Below, piece by piece: positions 1-13,689 of a DNA stretch of 64,000 nucleotides; the first letter of the stretch is position 1; each line of letters opens with the position of its first letter. The DNA lies in NCBI GenBank assembly GCA_900708905.1, contig CAADRB010000001.1:3009388-3073387 (forward strand), in the 5' to 3' direction. The notes below the pieces were generated by a model. That model saw only the letters and a list, made by a program, of their open reading frames with translations, did not search any database and had not been told where the DNA came from. The position numbers and the translations under genes were made by a program. This DNA is from Hymenolepis diminuta. Lineage: Eukaryota; Platyhelminthes; Cestoda; Cyclophyllidea; Hymenolepididae.

Positions 1-511
1 GACAATGGTTTGGAGAGTCTCCACATAGGCATTTGCATCCGCTTCTGCATCTACATTGACTCTAAGGCCCGTGGAAAAAATTGAGGAGTCAAGACGTACT
101 CCTCCCTCACTGCTAACAACACCAACACCAACAACAATAACAACAATAACACCGAAAACCATCACTGTCAGTGGAAATTTTACGTGCATGCACGCGGAGT
201 TGGAACTTCGGTGGGCTCCGCTCCCACTTCTCCACCTATCATTTCTCCGATTCACTTCTCCATCCCAGTCCACCCTCTTTTCGTCGGAGAACAACCAGAC
301 ATTCCTCTTCTTCTGGATGCCTCAAGTTGTTTAATACTCGTTTTGCACGCAGTAGACCATTCTCTTCAATTGTTTCTGTCCACATAAACTGATGACCTCG
401 TCCAAGAACCTATGAGACTTGTATCCATGAGATCTTCTGATATAAAAATACATTAATCATTATGGGGTTAGTTTAAATTACAAAAATATAAGTGTCCTCG
501 GGTACCTTACG
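1..511 (-). mobile_element. Mariner-family transposon remnant, copy 1 (cut by window edge)
   Basis: Read on the minus strand, this holds the middle of a mariner-type DDE transposase: a segment with FSDEK then NRRNDRW, followed by the MVFGV block and a GLRVN...DANAYVETLQ block typical of mariner transposases. The reading frame is broken by stops and shifts, so it is dead. It matches 15399-16278 closely, but positions 427-511 join directly to what is 16194-16278 in copy 2, so about 385 bp encoding the N-terminal DNA-binding part is missing. The junction has a 2-base CC microhomology. Copy 1 retains 16 bases (about 53-69) that copy 2 lost; they encode part of the conserved GLRVN motif. The right edge is set by the end of homology just after a CCTTACG shared by both copies. 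The C-terminal part lies outside the window. Confidence 0.85.
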
Positions 512-836
512 CACCTTACGTTTGACGCGCGTTCATTTGGTGATTATTACATCTGAGTGTGACTGCTTGAGTTTCAGTAGCTGACATTTTGACGCTGTTT
601 TAAAGACTTTAAAATGAAAGTTATTATTACAGCACAACAAAAGTGAAAAATTACGACTTTTTAAATGTGACCTGACAGTGACAAATGTAAATGGATTAAG
701 CAAAAAAGGAAAACCAATTTAGCCGTTTTGTAAAGTAAGGTTCGTCTATTTTGTTGAGGATAGTATAATATAGTTCTACCACAACAATTGACGCAGATAG
801 AGATAAGACCATATGCATTTCCTCCTAGACGCTTAA
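512..836. other. No gene seen
   Basis: AT-rich sequence between the mariner remnant and a possible transposase fragment. No open frame, repeat copy or RNA gene recognised. Confidence 0.5.
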
Positions 837-1058
837 TCAATTAACCAAAGTTTTTAATGAATGCAAACTGTCTTCATACTGTTGGTATTTGAGAGCTAAA
901 ACTCTTCCAGACGGGTAAGAGATTCCATCCCAAATAACTGTAGAGCCGCCATGACCAGTGTGCGTCCGCGTATTGATGGGGATGATGGGCGACTTTGAGA
1001 CAAACTGTGGAATTTGATTATCCCCTTTTTCAAACATCAGCTCTGCTTCTTTCAGCAT
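837..1058 (-). pseudogene. Possible Tc1-like transposase fragment
   Basis: A 73-codon open frame on the minus strand contains the run GHGGSTVIWDGISYPSGR, followed by a Tyr and LKTLV. This resembles the block of Tc1-family DDE transposases around HGGGSVMVWGGIS, where a glycine-rich strand precedes the second catalytic region. No first-Asp motif, helix-turn-helix or terminal repeat is visible near it, and the upstream frame breaks at once. It may be a short relic of a Tc1 element different from the neighbouring mariner, or a chance open frame. The similarity is by eye only. Confidence 0.3.
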
Positions 1059-2119
1059 TGTCTACCGGTTTTCCAACGAGCAGCTTCGACTATAAATTCC
1101 TTATGAAATGAATTTGAAAAATGAATTCTCAATGAGTAATTATCCTGTAATTTAATTATCTTTCCCGATTTTGAATTTGTATTTAGGTATTAAAGTGTTG
1201 TTCTCAAACTCCTCCGAACTAAGTTATAAAATATATAATGTTGAGCTTTGCTTGACAGTCTTTGGCGGTCTGTTGCATCGATCTGAGCACGTGCTTCTTT
1301 AATGACCAATTAGCATTACTGCATTCTAACAACTGGTTTTTAAACTTTATGGCTTGCTGAAAGCCTGGCACGTCCTCGAACATTTAAAAATCCGAGGATT
1401 ACCCTCTTCTATTATATTCGGTTAAAATTAATCGCAGTAGAACATTTGCTTTTTGTATCAAATAATAATTTTTATTATGAGCCATGACAAATTCATTGAT
1501 AAGATGACTAATACTTATCGAGAGAAATGCCGTTCGTTGTCGTTTTCGCAGTTTAAGACATCAGAATTTCCTACTCTCTCACTAAATCAAATATTAAAAG
1601 CAGTGTTACAAATTTAATCATGTAAACTATTTGTCAGATGAGATGAAGTAATTGCTGTGAAATTCTTGAGTCAATTCAGAAAGATATGCTTACAATATTA
1701 AGGACTGCCTACAATGTAAGTAATAATACTTCAATCAAGTTTCGGAAGATTTTTTTGTGTAAGAAGATAAGATAAATATTCGGAAAAAACTACTGACCAT
1801 CTCAGAAGCTATAACTGTATAATTGGTCTCTTCAAATACCAGAAGACTACTGTTGTTGAAATCATATATGAATGAGACTGAGACAGTTAGACAGAGATAG
1901 CAGTTAGGATATTCGCGAATATTTCGCGTGCTAAATTATTATATTGTAAGCCAGTAAGCATTTTGCTACTGAGACATTGGAAACAGCAGTCGCTGCTACC
2001 CCTCACAACCAGTATGAAAGCACCTGCTGCACGCAGTTCAACATGGACATATAGTAGACCAATGTAAGGGTAGAGCTCAAGATATGCTCAATTACAACCC
2101 CATGGTGTTTTAGACGAAG
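1059..2119. other. No gene seen
   Basis: AT-rich sequence without convincing open frames or repeats. Confidence 0.5.
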
Positions 2120-2290
2120 CAACTAATTGGCCGCTTCCTTTCCCTCTTTTACTCCCTAATTTTTCTTTGTCTACATTTATTGATTCCTTTATTCTCTCCC
2201 TTCTTGTCTATAAGATATTCAATAATAAATCCTTCCTGCTATTTGCAGAGTTGAGTTGGTCTTCTACAGTCTTTCGGTAGTTTGATAAGC
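2120..2290. repeat. Pyrimidine-rich LTR-like stretch (weak)
   Basis: A long C/T-rich run is followed by AATAATAAATCC and a GTTGAGTTGGTCTTCT segment. The architecture resembles the family C repeats at 22330, 26340 and 35010, but base-level similarity is weak. It could be an old relative of the same retroelement terminus, or a simple pyrimidine-rich tract. Confidence 0.25.
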
Positions 2291-5200
2291 CACGATAAAG
2301 AATCATGTGACAGTTAGAACAGCTCAGAAATGAATCAGTTTACTTGTATGCGCTTTTAGCTTGTATTGCTGCCCCACATAAATAGAACACCATTATAATA
2401 AAAGCCCTTCTTGAAAGGCCCGCCACATGATTTGTGAATGGATCTTACCCTAGACAGTCATAATTTAAGGCATATATAATTATTTTCGAGACAGTTTTAT
2501 TTGTGGATTTTATGGTAGTGATACTGCTACCCTAGTGGGAACCTTAATTAACCTGGGCTTTTAAATGCCAGTTAAAATCGTTTAACCTCTCAACATATCT
2601 TAACAGACTGATGAATCTGACATCAATGATTTTGTGAATCCATTTTCATTGAGTGGATTTCGTTAGAAAACTTCTATCCCTAAGAGTAATATCCTGCTGT
2701 TTACACGCATTAAAGTTTTATTATTTATCAAAGAAGGTAAAATAAATTATTTGGCCCGTGTGGAATAAAATTAATTGGAGTTCAAAGACCTAGTTATTTA
2801 AAATCTCTAAGATTGAAAAAAAAGTTTGTATTAAGACCGAAAAAAATATAAATGAACAGGAACTTAAACCCTTAACCTCAAGCTTCAGTGTTGCAGAGTC
2901 CATACTTCGTCTCGATAATAACAAATCACCTCCGACGGCGTTCCTTAAATCTCTTGCCATACTTCTCCATATATGGGCACAGAATAACCTTGACGATTAG
3001 TCCAGGCGAAATTGCCCTCAGCTCAGTCGTGGATACTTTTAGATCTTTAAGTAGCATTTGATAGATTAGAAGGTGATTTGTTGTAGAGCTGAAGTTATGT
3101 TACGGAGGCACTATTTATATAATGGTAAATCTAGGAATTATATATGTTTTCAAATAATTATTTTTCAGTATTAACTTAAAAGGGAAATAAAAACTATGAA
3201 CAGAGAAGTCATTTGAACATTGGAATTAAGTAACTATGAAATTCTTTAAGAAATAAACTATTACTGCTTGAAATCAGGAATTTTAAATAAGAACCATTAA
3301 CTGAGCACCATCTGTTCTATATGGCCATGAATTAAAAGTGCTTTAACAGGGAAAATGCTTTGAAGAAAATCTCAAAAAGCAGAACGAAAACGGAGAAAAT
3401 TTGATCGTCTAATTTAAAATGCAAAGAAAGTTGAAACTGGATATCACCAAACGAAATGAATATCTCTGGGCATTCCCCCGAATTTGTCGAATTCCCCAGG
3501 GACTTACAGCACCGCAGAACACAAAATAAATAATCACGTTAAAGGTTGCTTTAATATTTTTCTAGTTATAAAATACTTTTTTCGAGGCGAAAAGCAAAAG
3601 CTTTACATGTAACTTATCTGATTTTAACATATTAAGACAACTTTCCATTGCAAGTTTTAATACCTTACTAATTTCAGTGATGTATTTGCGATTCCAATAC
3701 TTGGAATTTCTTTGATCGGGAAAAGCACAGGTAGAAATATTCCCTTAACATTTAAATCTGGAATAATATAGAATGGAAACTGGTCAATAAATTTTGAAAT
3801 TTTCGCATTTCAGCTAAAATAGAGAATGTGTATTTACTTCTAGAAGAGTTAAAGTTACCTACCTCCGAGATTCATTTTTGTGCCCATTAAAAATATATCC
3901 GACTATAATTTGGCATAGATTAATCCAAGAGTTTTGAAAGTTAATCTATATGATGACGGTTTGTAAGATTTACGGTGTCGGAAATTTAGTCATTTGAAGT
4001 ATTTTATTGATCTCCCCTAGTAAGTTGGATTATTGCTTTCTATTCTGCGAACACTTTGTTCTGTTATTAATTTCTCAGACACTGACTTATTATTTCGTTT
4101 CACTCTTGATAGAAATACTTCCCCAGTGACTTCCTTCTGGTTTTCTATAATTTGTTTAAGTCATGACTTTTCATTTCGCAAGATTATCGATTTTTCGTAA
4201 TGCTGTAAATTGACTATTTTCATAGTTAAATTCATTGACTTTCTGGAGAAGTGCATACTCAGCCGTTACAATATTTGTGCTTTGCTGTCTACTGAATTTA
4301 TTTCAGTAAACACCTTTCGAGCAGGAATGATCACAGTCATGGATTGGTAAAATACGATATATGATGTGTTAGCCATGGCATCGGTCCAAAAAACGATTGA
4401 GTGATTAGTTGTAGTTTTAATTAAGTTTGTATTATAAATAAATTAAAAAATGATATCTGTAAAGCTTTGTACGTTAAGCTCTTTTTATTATTACTTTTCA
4501 TACTATAGCCCTGTTCTAATATAAACTTATTAACATTTTTATTGCTTCTCGCACGACCTTGCGCAAATTTATAGTCACGTTCACATAAAAAAGACCTCTG
4601 TTCGAAATTGGGTCAAGCAAACACTGGATTTAGACATAAGCGTTTCGGGCTTGAAGACTCTTGCCAACAAAAAAGTACGAAGCAGGAAAAAGTCTCCCCA
4701 GTACTGCACCACTATACATTGCAGGCATTTATTAGATATTTAATTATTTTAACGCATGATCAAGTTTCTTAAGATGTATTATTAAGAATTAAATAGGAAA
4801 TTGAATTCGCTTCAAATCCGTACCCTTTAATAATAAATAAGCTCATTATTTTGACAATCGTATGATTGCTGGAATTGATGAGAAAAAAATAAAAATTAAA
4901 TTTATTTGATTAAACTTTTCAAATAATTTGTAAATAATGGGCATATATATTTTTTTATTTCTTATGACCTCAAATAAAAATGTCATGTCCCTTTTCCCCT
5001 TATAACTTGGAAGTCATGTATCTGTGTCCAAATTCTCATTTTAATTGCTAAGAGACCTTACAAATAATGTGTTAGTTTTTATGCTTTAGGCAAAATTACA
5101 ATGGCTTCCGCTGTGGCAAAATCTTCTTGTCCAGAAGAAGTAGGTCGATTAGAAACAAAGATGGGCAATTGTTGTCTAACAAAGGAGTCTTTCCCAACAT

Positions 5201-7318
5201 CATATAAAATACAGTTATTAGAGATAATATTAATAAACTGAGTTTTTCTCGTTAGAAGGCGAATTGTATTTGACTGAAGTGATATTTATACGTTTGTGGA
5301 TAATAAATATATCATTAAAACATATTCAATTTTCCTTGTACTAACAAAATTGGAAAATCATACATTTGGGATAAATATCACTCGTAACCATTTTAATGTA
5401 GTTTTTTCTAAAGTTATATATTTATCTAAAATTGAAATTATTAATTGAAATCATTAATCAAAGCCACAATAGATATTTAGAAAACTAGCTGATCATTTTA
5501 TTGGTAGTCTCTTTCGCCTTTCGACAAAATTAATCTGATGGGTCGTTTTAATTTGAATCTACCAGAAACTGTAGTTGCATTTATTTAGATTTATTCCACT
5601 CTAAGGCATATTGTTTGCATGTTGTTTACATTGAACCCAAAATCACAGGTCTCAGGCTTGTTCATAAACCTGTTTTTTATGGACATGACCTGTGCCGTGA
5701 TTCATTCATTCATACGAGGTAACCTCGTATACGAATTGTCATTTTACGATTTATATGGAAGGCTTTCTTATTTAAAATACACCATGAAAACAATCATGAA
5801 TAAAATCAGTACACCAGAAATGAAACCTGTTAACTCCGTCCATTTGCATTTGGAAATATACAATTTGGCCTCCTAACAGAAAAGTAACGTTTACTAGCGT
5901 AACACGAAGTATCATTGAATTCTTACAGATGAAACCTTAGATTTAAAAAACAATATTCAGCTTAAGACTGAATGCAATCTCATACTCGGAATGATTGATC
6001 GAAAATTCTAGCTGAAAGACATATTCATTTATCTGTATGAATTTCGGCAATCTTAATGATTAAAAAGCAGTTCAAAATAACCCCAAAGTTCGTCGATTAT
6101 TTTTACCCAATTTGATTGCACCGTAATGTTGTCTCTGTTTTCCTTCTTCAGTCTATAATTCTTTTAACAATATAACAGTATATTCTTTTAATAATTGCCG
6201 AATAGATATTAACATTTATTTATTATCGAATTCTACTGAGTGCAATTTACTAATCTAACGGCAGATATCAAGTTAAACTGATTTTCTATTGATAATTCTG
6301 TAGGAAACACTTTATTTTGAAATTTTAAAGTAATTTGTTGATTATATGTGGATTATGAATTCTGAAAATTTATAATCTCGTAGTTGCCTTAACGTTAGCT
6401 CAGTTTATTTTTCTAATCATAAATTTGGGGTGTCAAAATGAGGATATTTGCCTCAAAAAAACCGTAATTCTTAGGTCATTGCACTTTAACTGGAATCTCT
6501 TTTTGAAGACAGTAATTTTAACAATTCTTTACGTCTGTATTGGGTTTATACCTCAGCTACGTTTCCAATTATCGAAAGCTAATTATCGATTTTAATTCAG
6601 TTTATTGTTCCCTTCATATAGTTTTGCATATGACTTATCTATTTGGCCTTTAAGTAGTTTATTGGTATCCTCCATTGTCTTACATCTACGTTGAGTTTTA
6701 CTTCCCCAGATAAACACATTTCAGATTACTGGCTACAAGGTTGCTGCCTTCCCTCTATTTTTCTATGATAAAAGTTACTGTCTAGTTTCTATCTCATGAT
6801 AGCTAATTTTGTGCAGATAGAATGGGCACTGGTGTTCTCCACCTTCTAAGCTAGAGTCTCCCCTCACTAAATTCAAAACCGTATCTATAATGGTGTCTCT
6901 ATCCGTGTTTATCCATTTTCTTTCAGTATATCTAGGTTTCCTGAACAATTTCATTCAATTTTATCTATTTATTTCTAGACGCCTAGTTCGAGTAAAAATT
7001 TGAAACTTGCTACTACACAGTTTCAAATTGCTGTCGATCAATAGATAATAATGTTTGGTTAAATGACTATGCACATTCCTCGGCTTGTCACTGTCTTTGC
7101 AAATATTTCTATTTGCTCTCAAATTCTCTAACTACCTTACCTTGCTGTCAATTTCAAAATAAAGTCACAGTTAAAGACCAATTATACTATTCTGCGTCTT
7201 ACTCTGAACTCGACTGAACTTTGTCTTATTACAAGCATGCTAGTCATTCCACATGGGACAATATTGACCTTGTTGAAGTTAGAGTAACAACTAACAGCTG
7301 GTAGCTAGTAGCTGGCAT
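2291..7318. other. Gene-free AT-rich stretch
   Basis: About 5 kb with no supportable gene. The longest open frame (5619-5876, plus) has no recognisable domain or splice context. The only structure noted is a compact palindrome at 5712-5730. Confidence 0.5.
5712..5730. repeat. Perfect 9-bp inverted repeat with 1-base spacer
   Basis: ATACGAGGT, one A, then ACCTCGTAT. Such a tight palindrome would suit a dimeric binding site better than an RNA hairpin, because the loop is only one base. No gene lies within several kilobases, so a function is not suggested. Confidence 0.7.
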
Positions 7319-7658
7319 CAGCAACAACAGTTACAGACCAGAACACCAAGAGCTGACTAGGCCATAATGAGAATTCAAGCGGGTAAAAGAGAAAGAGAGA
7401 AAGGTACAGGTGTATGACAAGCGTGTGTCTGCACGTGTGTGAGAGAAATACAAGGGCAGCTTATGTGCGTCACTCGGGCAAGGAGGAATGAGTGCAGATG
7501 TACTTTCAAATGAAACGGGACAGTTATAGAAAAAGGAAAATTGATAAACTTGTCTAGATATGACAGGTAGGGTCATAGGGCCACAGAGGCGAAAAATCAA
7601 AGTAGTTTCATAGAGTGTGACCAAAGGAGTAATTTTTGGAAAATGCACAGAATCATCC
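7319..7658 (+). repeat. Interspersed repeat family A, copy 1
   Basis: Aligns end to end with 9761-10190 in the same orientation. Shared landmarks include CAGCAACAA, CCAAGAGCTGACTAGGCC, TGACAAGCGT, ATGAAACG and GGAAAATGCA near the right end. The copies differ by many substitutions and several indels, so this is an old dispersed repeat and not a recent duplication. No coding capacity is evident; the 113-codon minus-strand open frame over this copy is not kept in copy 2. No terminal repeats or tRNA-like head identified. Confidence 0.75.
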
Positions 7659-9760
7659 AACAACCCATTCAAACTCCTTCCTAAATTGTTCTCGTATTAT
7701 TGCATGGTTAATGAATCTATTTAATTTCTAATTTAAATTTTGTTTTAGTTCTGCAACGGTATGATTACTCAACTTTCTTGCATATTTTGTTCGTAATGTC
7801 ACTACTATCTTAAATGAAAATAACGCCAAATTATTGAGAGAAGGCTTATTGCATTTATCGTTATGTCTGTTTCTGCCCTATATTCAATTTCTAAAAGAAA
7901 TTAAAAGAAAACTTTCAGTTTCGTTTTCACCTTTCCAGTATGAAATTATGTGTGTCCTACCAGTCTTCCTCTAAGTGGTTAGCTCTGATTAGAACCTCTG
8001 CGGGAAAACAGTTCGAGTCCATAATTTCACAATTTATTGAAGTTTGTACTTTGTTAATGTCCACTTCTTGCGTTCATCCGATAAAAACAGTTTGCCATGA
8101 ACTTCAGTTTTCCAGTAACCTTGCTGTACTTTTAAGCATTTCATATGTACTTCGTAGGTAAGTATATCTGGCCCTTGTTTTTCCTACCACCTTAATAATT
8201 CATTCAACCCATCAAATGATATTTAGATATATATTAGGGGAAAAGCTTGCGAGGTTTTAGTGAATATGAAGAGTGACTCTAAAAACTGACGTCCAGCGCA
8301 GAGAAGCTTAAAAATAAATGTTGACGAAAATGGAATCCAAATTTTCGTAAATTTAGGAAGAATCGAAAGCAACATTACCCTCTGTCAGTTGAAAACCCCA
8401 ATTAATCAAAAGATCGTATATCTTTAAGGTGAAATTCTCAAGTTACCCGAAAAGAACCTTTAATGCGAGTTTTGTTGAGGTGATCTATTCAAGGTAAGCT
8501 ATCCATTCAGTTCTTTTTTCACTGAATCAAGCATTTAATCGTTTGATATAATTCCATTGTGAATTTTGAGGAACCTTATATAGTGCAGACGCCGGCCACC
8601 TCTAAAATTTCTTCAATGTACACGGTTTACAGAGCCAGCATTCTACACTGATCATATCCATTCATTCATCCCTGAGCCTCCATCTCTTTTCAGGAAATAT
8701 ATAATGATTTTTATGGCAGTAACGTCTGGTTATGGCTTTTGCAATTGCATCAACTTACTGGATTTTAATCAGCTTTCATTTTAACTGGGATCATTTTTAC
8801 TGATCATTTAATCTCTACTTAATCTTTTCTTCGAAAACTTAAGAAAATGTTTTAAAGTACGGAATTTTTCTCTTTTCCACAGGTCGAGCATTAATAAATT
8901 TAATTTTATTTTAGGTCACAATCAGTTCAATTTCGCCATATAATTTAGATGTGAGGTAATAAAAACATTAATTTACGTTCGTTTTTTATGAACTGAAGGC
9001 ACCTAAACTGTGGATATAAGTTTTTCACCAGCTAAGACATTTAGCTATTCAGAGGTTGGCAATATGTTCACTTAGTCATTCATGAATACTACTTGGTTAG
9101 TCATCGTAGAACGGCAAGACAATATTTCATATAGACAAATTTCTCAAATGAAAAGCAATTAATGATAATACAATAGTTTTACTTTTGGTACATAATCGTT
9201 AAAAAGTGGCTTTTAAGAAACAATTTCTCTTTTCAAAATCAAATAATTTTGTTGTTAATTGGTTTCGTTTTGTAAAGTGAAGCATGCTGAGATCATGAAT
9301 AACGTGAGGTTTAATTTGAAACTTGAATTCGGCCTACATACCTCCCTCTGGGCCGCTCAAGACTATAACAGAATATGTAGCCACAGGTGATCTTTCACTC
9401 TCATTGCCCTCGATTCCTATACTTCATATTGTGTTAGTAACTTTTCACCTGCTTGGACATCTAACAGATAATAATAGAATATTCAACAGTTTAGTGTTTC
9501 TACATAGACAACTGGATCCATTTCATCAAGACCTTTTCTTATTCCTCTATCACTACGAAAATAAGAGCATGGCAAATGTTCACATGCCCAAAGGTAACTT
9601 TGAAGACAAATGTCATTAATAAGGATAGACTTGGGAGATAAGGGGGAAATAATATGTAGCGCATGTATGTTCTCTTTTCTATCTTTTCATTGATTTAAGA
9701 TGATTTTAAGGCACATTTTAAGCAATAACATGTTAAATACAAATTTTAGAAGACTAAAAC
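7659..9760. other. No gene seen, apart from a tRNA-like head
   Basis: AT-rich spacer between the two family A copies. It contains the tRNA-like segment at 7966-8030. Open frames at 7940 and 9323 have no recognisable product. Confidence 0.5.
7966..8030 (+). repeat. tRNA-like SINE head (A-box and B-box spacing)
   Basis: An A-box-like segment, TAAGTGGTTAGCTCTGA, is followed about 30 bases later by a B-box-like CAGTTCGAGTCC. This resembles the head of the SINE family elsewhere in the window, but the usual body (CCAGTGAGTGG...CTGGCTAATAAAG) does not follow. It cannot fold into a full cloverleaf by eye, so I call it a SINE head or relic and not a tRNA gene. Confidence 0.35.
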
Positions 9761-10190
9761 CAGCAACAATAGTTACAAATCAGAACCCCAAGAGCTGACT
9801 AGGCCAAAATGTATTGATCAAGCCACAATGAGGATTCAAGCACACAATAGAGAGATGAGGAAGAGGAGATAAGAGGGAAGCGTGGAAGCTGCTCCATGAC
9901 AAGCGTACGTATTAGTATGTGCTGTGCATGTGAATGTGGGTGGAAATACAAAGAATTTATGAGTGACTTGGGTAAAGACACTTGTGAAGATGAGTGCAAG
10001 CGTACTTTTAATGAAACGAGGCCGTCATAAAAAGGGAGAGTCTATAAACCCATTTAGACATGAGAGATGGGAGTTTTGAGTCATAGGGGCATAAGGACTC
10101 TCTCACTGCGGTTTCGTGGACAATAAAACCAAAGTATTTTCACACAGAATGCTAATAAAGAGTAATTTCGGAAAATGCATGGAGTCATTC
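9761..10190 (+). repeat. Interspersed repeat family A, copy 2
   Basis: The longer partner of 7319-7658. It carries extra internal sequence, for example after GACTAGGCC and around 10090-10130, and retains the same start and end landmarks. The copies lie 2.4 kb apart as direct repeats, so an old local duplication is as possible as independent insertion. Confidence 0.75.
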
Positions 10191-13100
10191 TTCAGCTTAA
10201 AAACGAAGGCTCGACAGATAATATTAAGTGCAAATTCGAATATCAAGTTTTATGGATTTTGATTCTATCAGTTCTTCTCTGTAGGATCCCATAACCGACT
10301 CTTAGATTCCCTAAGACATTGCACTAGTCACAAATATCAACCAAAAACGCTACAATACAAAACGATCCAAACCACCATGCCAAAATATGACGCACATTTT
10401 CGTATCAATAGGTCGATTTAAATTGTGCGTCATTTACAACAGTAATGTAAATAAATTCGTTCAAATAAAAGGGAATTGAAAGAAGCAAGGATTAAAAGGT
10501 GGAAAGTAAAGAAAGTAAAGTAAAGAAAAGTGAATGCCAAACATTGGCATTTCGTCCTATTTTTCTCTCCCAAGGATTAAGTTGCCGCCATTTTTCAGAC
10601 ATTGCCAAGCCTCTGATGATGAGTAAGAGGATGCAACGGTGTCTCTCACTACAGTCCAATTTTCGGACGTAAGGATTAAGCTGTCAATAGTCTCTTAATG
10701 GCTATTTACAAGAAGAGAAACCAAGGTTTGAAAATCAGTCATTTGATAGGGGGAATATGCGTGAAGATCATGTGTAACCTGAAGTGCATCGGAGATTAAA
10801 CAATAGATTAGACTATCATCAAGCCGAAATGAAAATATTTTAAACAAACAAATCATTTGCAGCCCAAACGTTTCAAGTAGCTCAAGTTTGTGTAGGACGC
10901 GAAAAGATCAACTTTTAAAACAAGTCTTTCGATAAATAAGGCTTTCGAGGGACAGTAATAAATAAACACAAATAAAATTCAAACTATTGGAACGTTTGTT
11001 AGGTAGGACTATTTTATGTGTTTTTTGATTGAAATTAGCCTTGTCATTGCCGCAATGAATTTTTTACTAAGGGTAGTTTGCTCGATTACCTGGGCGATGT
11101 ACGAAAAGGTAGATAGAAAATATACCTCGATCACGTCCACAAATTTAGACATCCAGTTTTATTAAATATGTAAGAAATAAATTGCTCTTTTTGAGTATAT
11201 CCATTAACTTCGATGCAAACATCTAGTTGTGGTAAAATTAAGGATAAAATGTCAGATTTCGATGAAAACCTGTCGACAATTAACTTGTTTATTACTTTTT
11301 TACAAAGTTTCTCGATGCCACATTTACTACGGTACACTTTACTTGGATCCTGATAATTTGTGTTTATTTACTGTTGGCTCCATTTTAAATTTGAAGGTGT
11401 GAGTTTTCAAACATACAGAAACTGAATGTATATTGTGGAAAATAGATCCTCATATTTGACTTAAATTGATGCCTCATTTTACTATCTAAAATCAAATAAG
11501 CTAATGTTGAGAAATATAAACCGAGATAGTACGATTAACTATTTAATTCAACTAGCACTGAACTATCACTCATAAATCTTCGAAATAAATGTTGATATCT
11601 GAAATTTGGAACAACAAGATGTATCATTATTAAGTAAAGCTACTTTGCCCAAAAAAGATGCTCTTGACTTTTTATAAGCATCTTCTTTTACTCTTCCTCC
11701 CTTAATGTAAAGCTAATAGTGATATAAAGACTCGTATTGTTTTGGTAGTGTACTAATCGTTTTGTCGGTGCTATGCCAAAATACACTCTTGCACATGCAA
11801 AATGGTTTTGGTTAGAACAAGGACATAAAAATTTTTAATTCGCCTTTATGTACTCCTTTTTGAGTGTTCGAATATTAGGCAAACTCAAATTTGATAAATA
11901 GCCGAATATTCGGAGCGCGTCTAATATTTTATTTTGTAGAATAAAGCTGCAACACGAGTCACCGAAATGGAGATGAAAAGGACCCCCACAATCAAACAAC
12001 TGGTTGATAACTCGGTTAAGAATCACCAAATTTTAAGTTCGGGACGTGAAGTACCCACCAAGTAAACATTATACGATCCAAACCCAAAAACAAAAGTAAT
12101 ACTCTTTGGTATTCTGACTTTGCTCGCAACATCTGTTCGATCACCTCCCCATTATCATTTATTGAATTTCAGTTACTTTCCTACAGTTGAAATATTCAAA
12201 AACCTTTTGCCTTTCTGAGGGTGATAAGAAAATAATTTAAATGAATGAAAACTGTTGCTTAGATCATTCTCTGGTATCTGAATAAGACCAAAAAGATATC
12301 TAAGTTAAGAGAATGCTATCTTTTTCGAAATTTCTTAAAAGAAAGTTTGAAATAAGAAAAGTTGTATTGATCAAATTTATGTCTTTACGGAAGTATTTCT
12401 GCATTCAGTAATGAAAACAATATGGTTAAAACGGATTCTTAAGTATGAGTCTTTGGTGGAATTACCTATCATGTTCGACTGAGCATAGTCACTGTATTCC
12501 ACCCTTGGCCCCAAAACGCACCTGCACATCGATTATTGATTTGCACTCTCAATGCCCCTTTATGACCCAGCCTCCACTGTCCGTGTTTCGCATATTTTAG
12601 TATTCTTGTAACCTAAATGGATGCTTTGATCTCTCTTCCTTTCTCTCTAACACATTCGTTATTGGTGGACAATTCACTATCAGTTACCACTCAATTCTTA
12701 TGAAGGACTTCCGTCTTCTGTCGGGAAGCGTCTTAGTTTCGTAAGGGATCTATCCTGACATTACAGAGTTGTGTTTTATACAATTACTTACTTACTCTTT
12801 TATTCGATAAATTACTATTTCCAATAATAATGCTGAAAGCCGCGACTGCTGCTAATTCAAAGGGAAAGTAAGAGAATTATTTCAGTCAATCAAATAGCAT
12901 ATATATATGTGAAACGTTTTAGATTTTCAATTTAAAAATTCAGATTTTCCAGTCAAGGTAATTTCACATTATGTCATTCTTAATCTCTATTTGGAAAGAG
13001 ATCCGTATCAATATCACAGTAAAGAAGCGCGTGGAATTATAATATCATCAGGTCATACCCACAGAGGTTAAACTGGATTGTAGCCAAGTCACTACAACAT

Positions 13101-13689
13101 AGTAACGACCTAACTTTCACAATGAAGCCCCATTTGACCTCCAGACATTTTATTTCTAAAGGAATGAAAATATTTTGTGTAGATGCTATGTTTGATTCAA
13201 AAAAATATGCCGTCAGAATCTTTACATTGTACTTGCCAGGGTTATTAAATTTTCCATTATTTAAATCATACAAAGCCAACTGATAAAGATTCCGCATAGT
13301 AACTCCATTTGCTAATTTACGTTGTTTGTAACTGTTAAAATAACTTGTTCATAATAATAATCGATTTACTCATAAAGGTGATGTGCATTGCACGATTCCG
13401 ATAAGCTGGCTGTCATTGATGCTTTTAATGTTTGTCGAACAGTGACCTCTTTAATAGTGTTTTTTTCTTCAGAAATTCCCATAAAACTGACGGGCTCGTA
13501 ATTCACTGTTCTTAGGTGGATTCCCTAGATGTGGGATTTCACTGTTTGAGAGACGAGAATCGACTTTGCTGGATATTTCAGCGAGTTTACTTTGCTTTAC
13601 TCAGCAATTCGCGTCATTATAACCTATGGCAAAATATTTTCTATTTTTTCATTGATTTCAATTAGCAATAAGTCTAATAAATGATACAA
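10191..13689. other. Gene-free AT-rich stretch
   Basis: No supportable gene. A short purine-rich AAAGTAAAG-type simple repeat lies near 10500-10530, and a pyrimidine-rich patch near 12630-12650. Confidence 0.5.

Noticed and set aside
7331..7672. 113-codon minus-strand open frame
   Set aside because: It lies inside repeat family A and is not preserved in the second copy; no recognisable domain.
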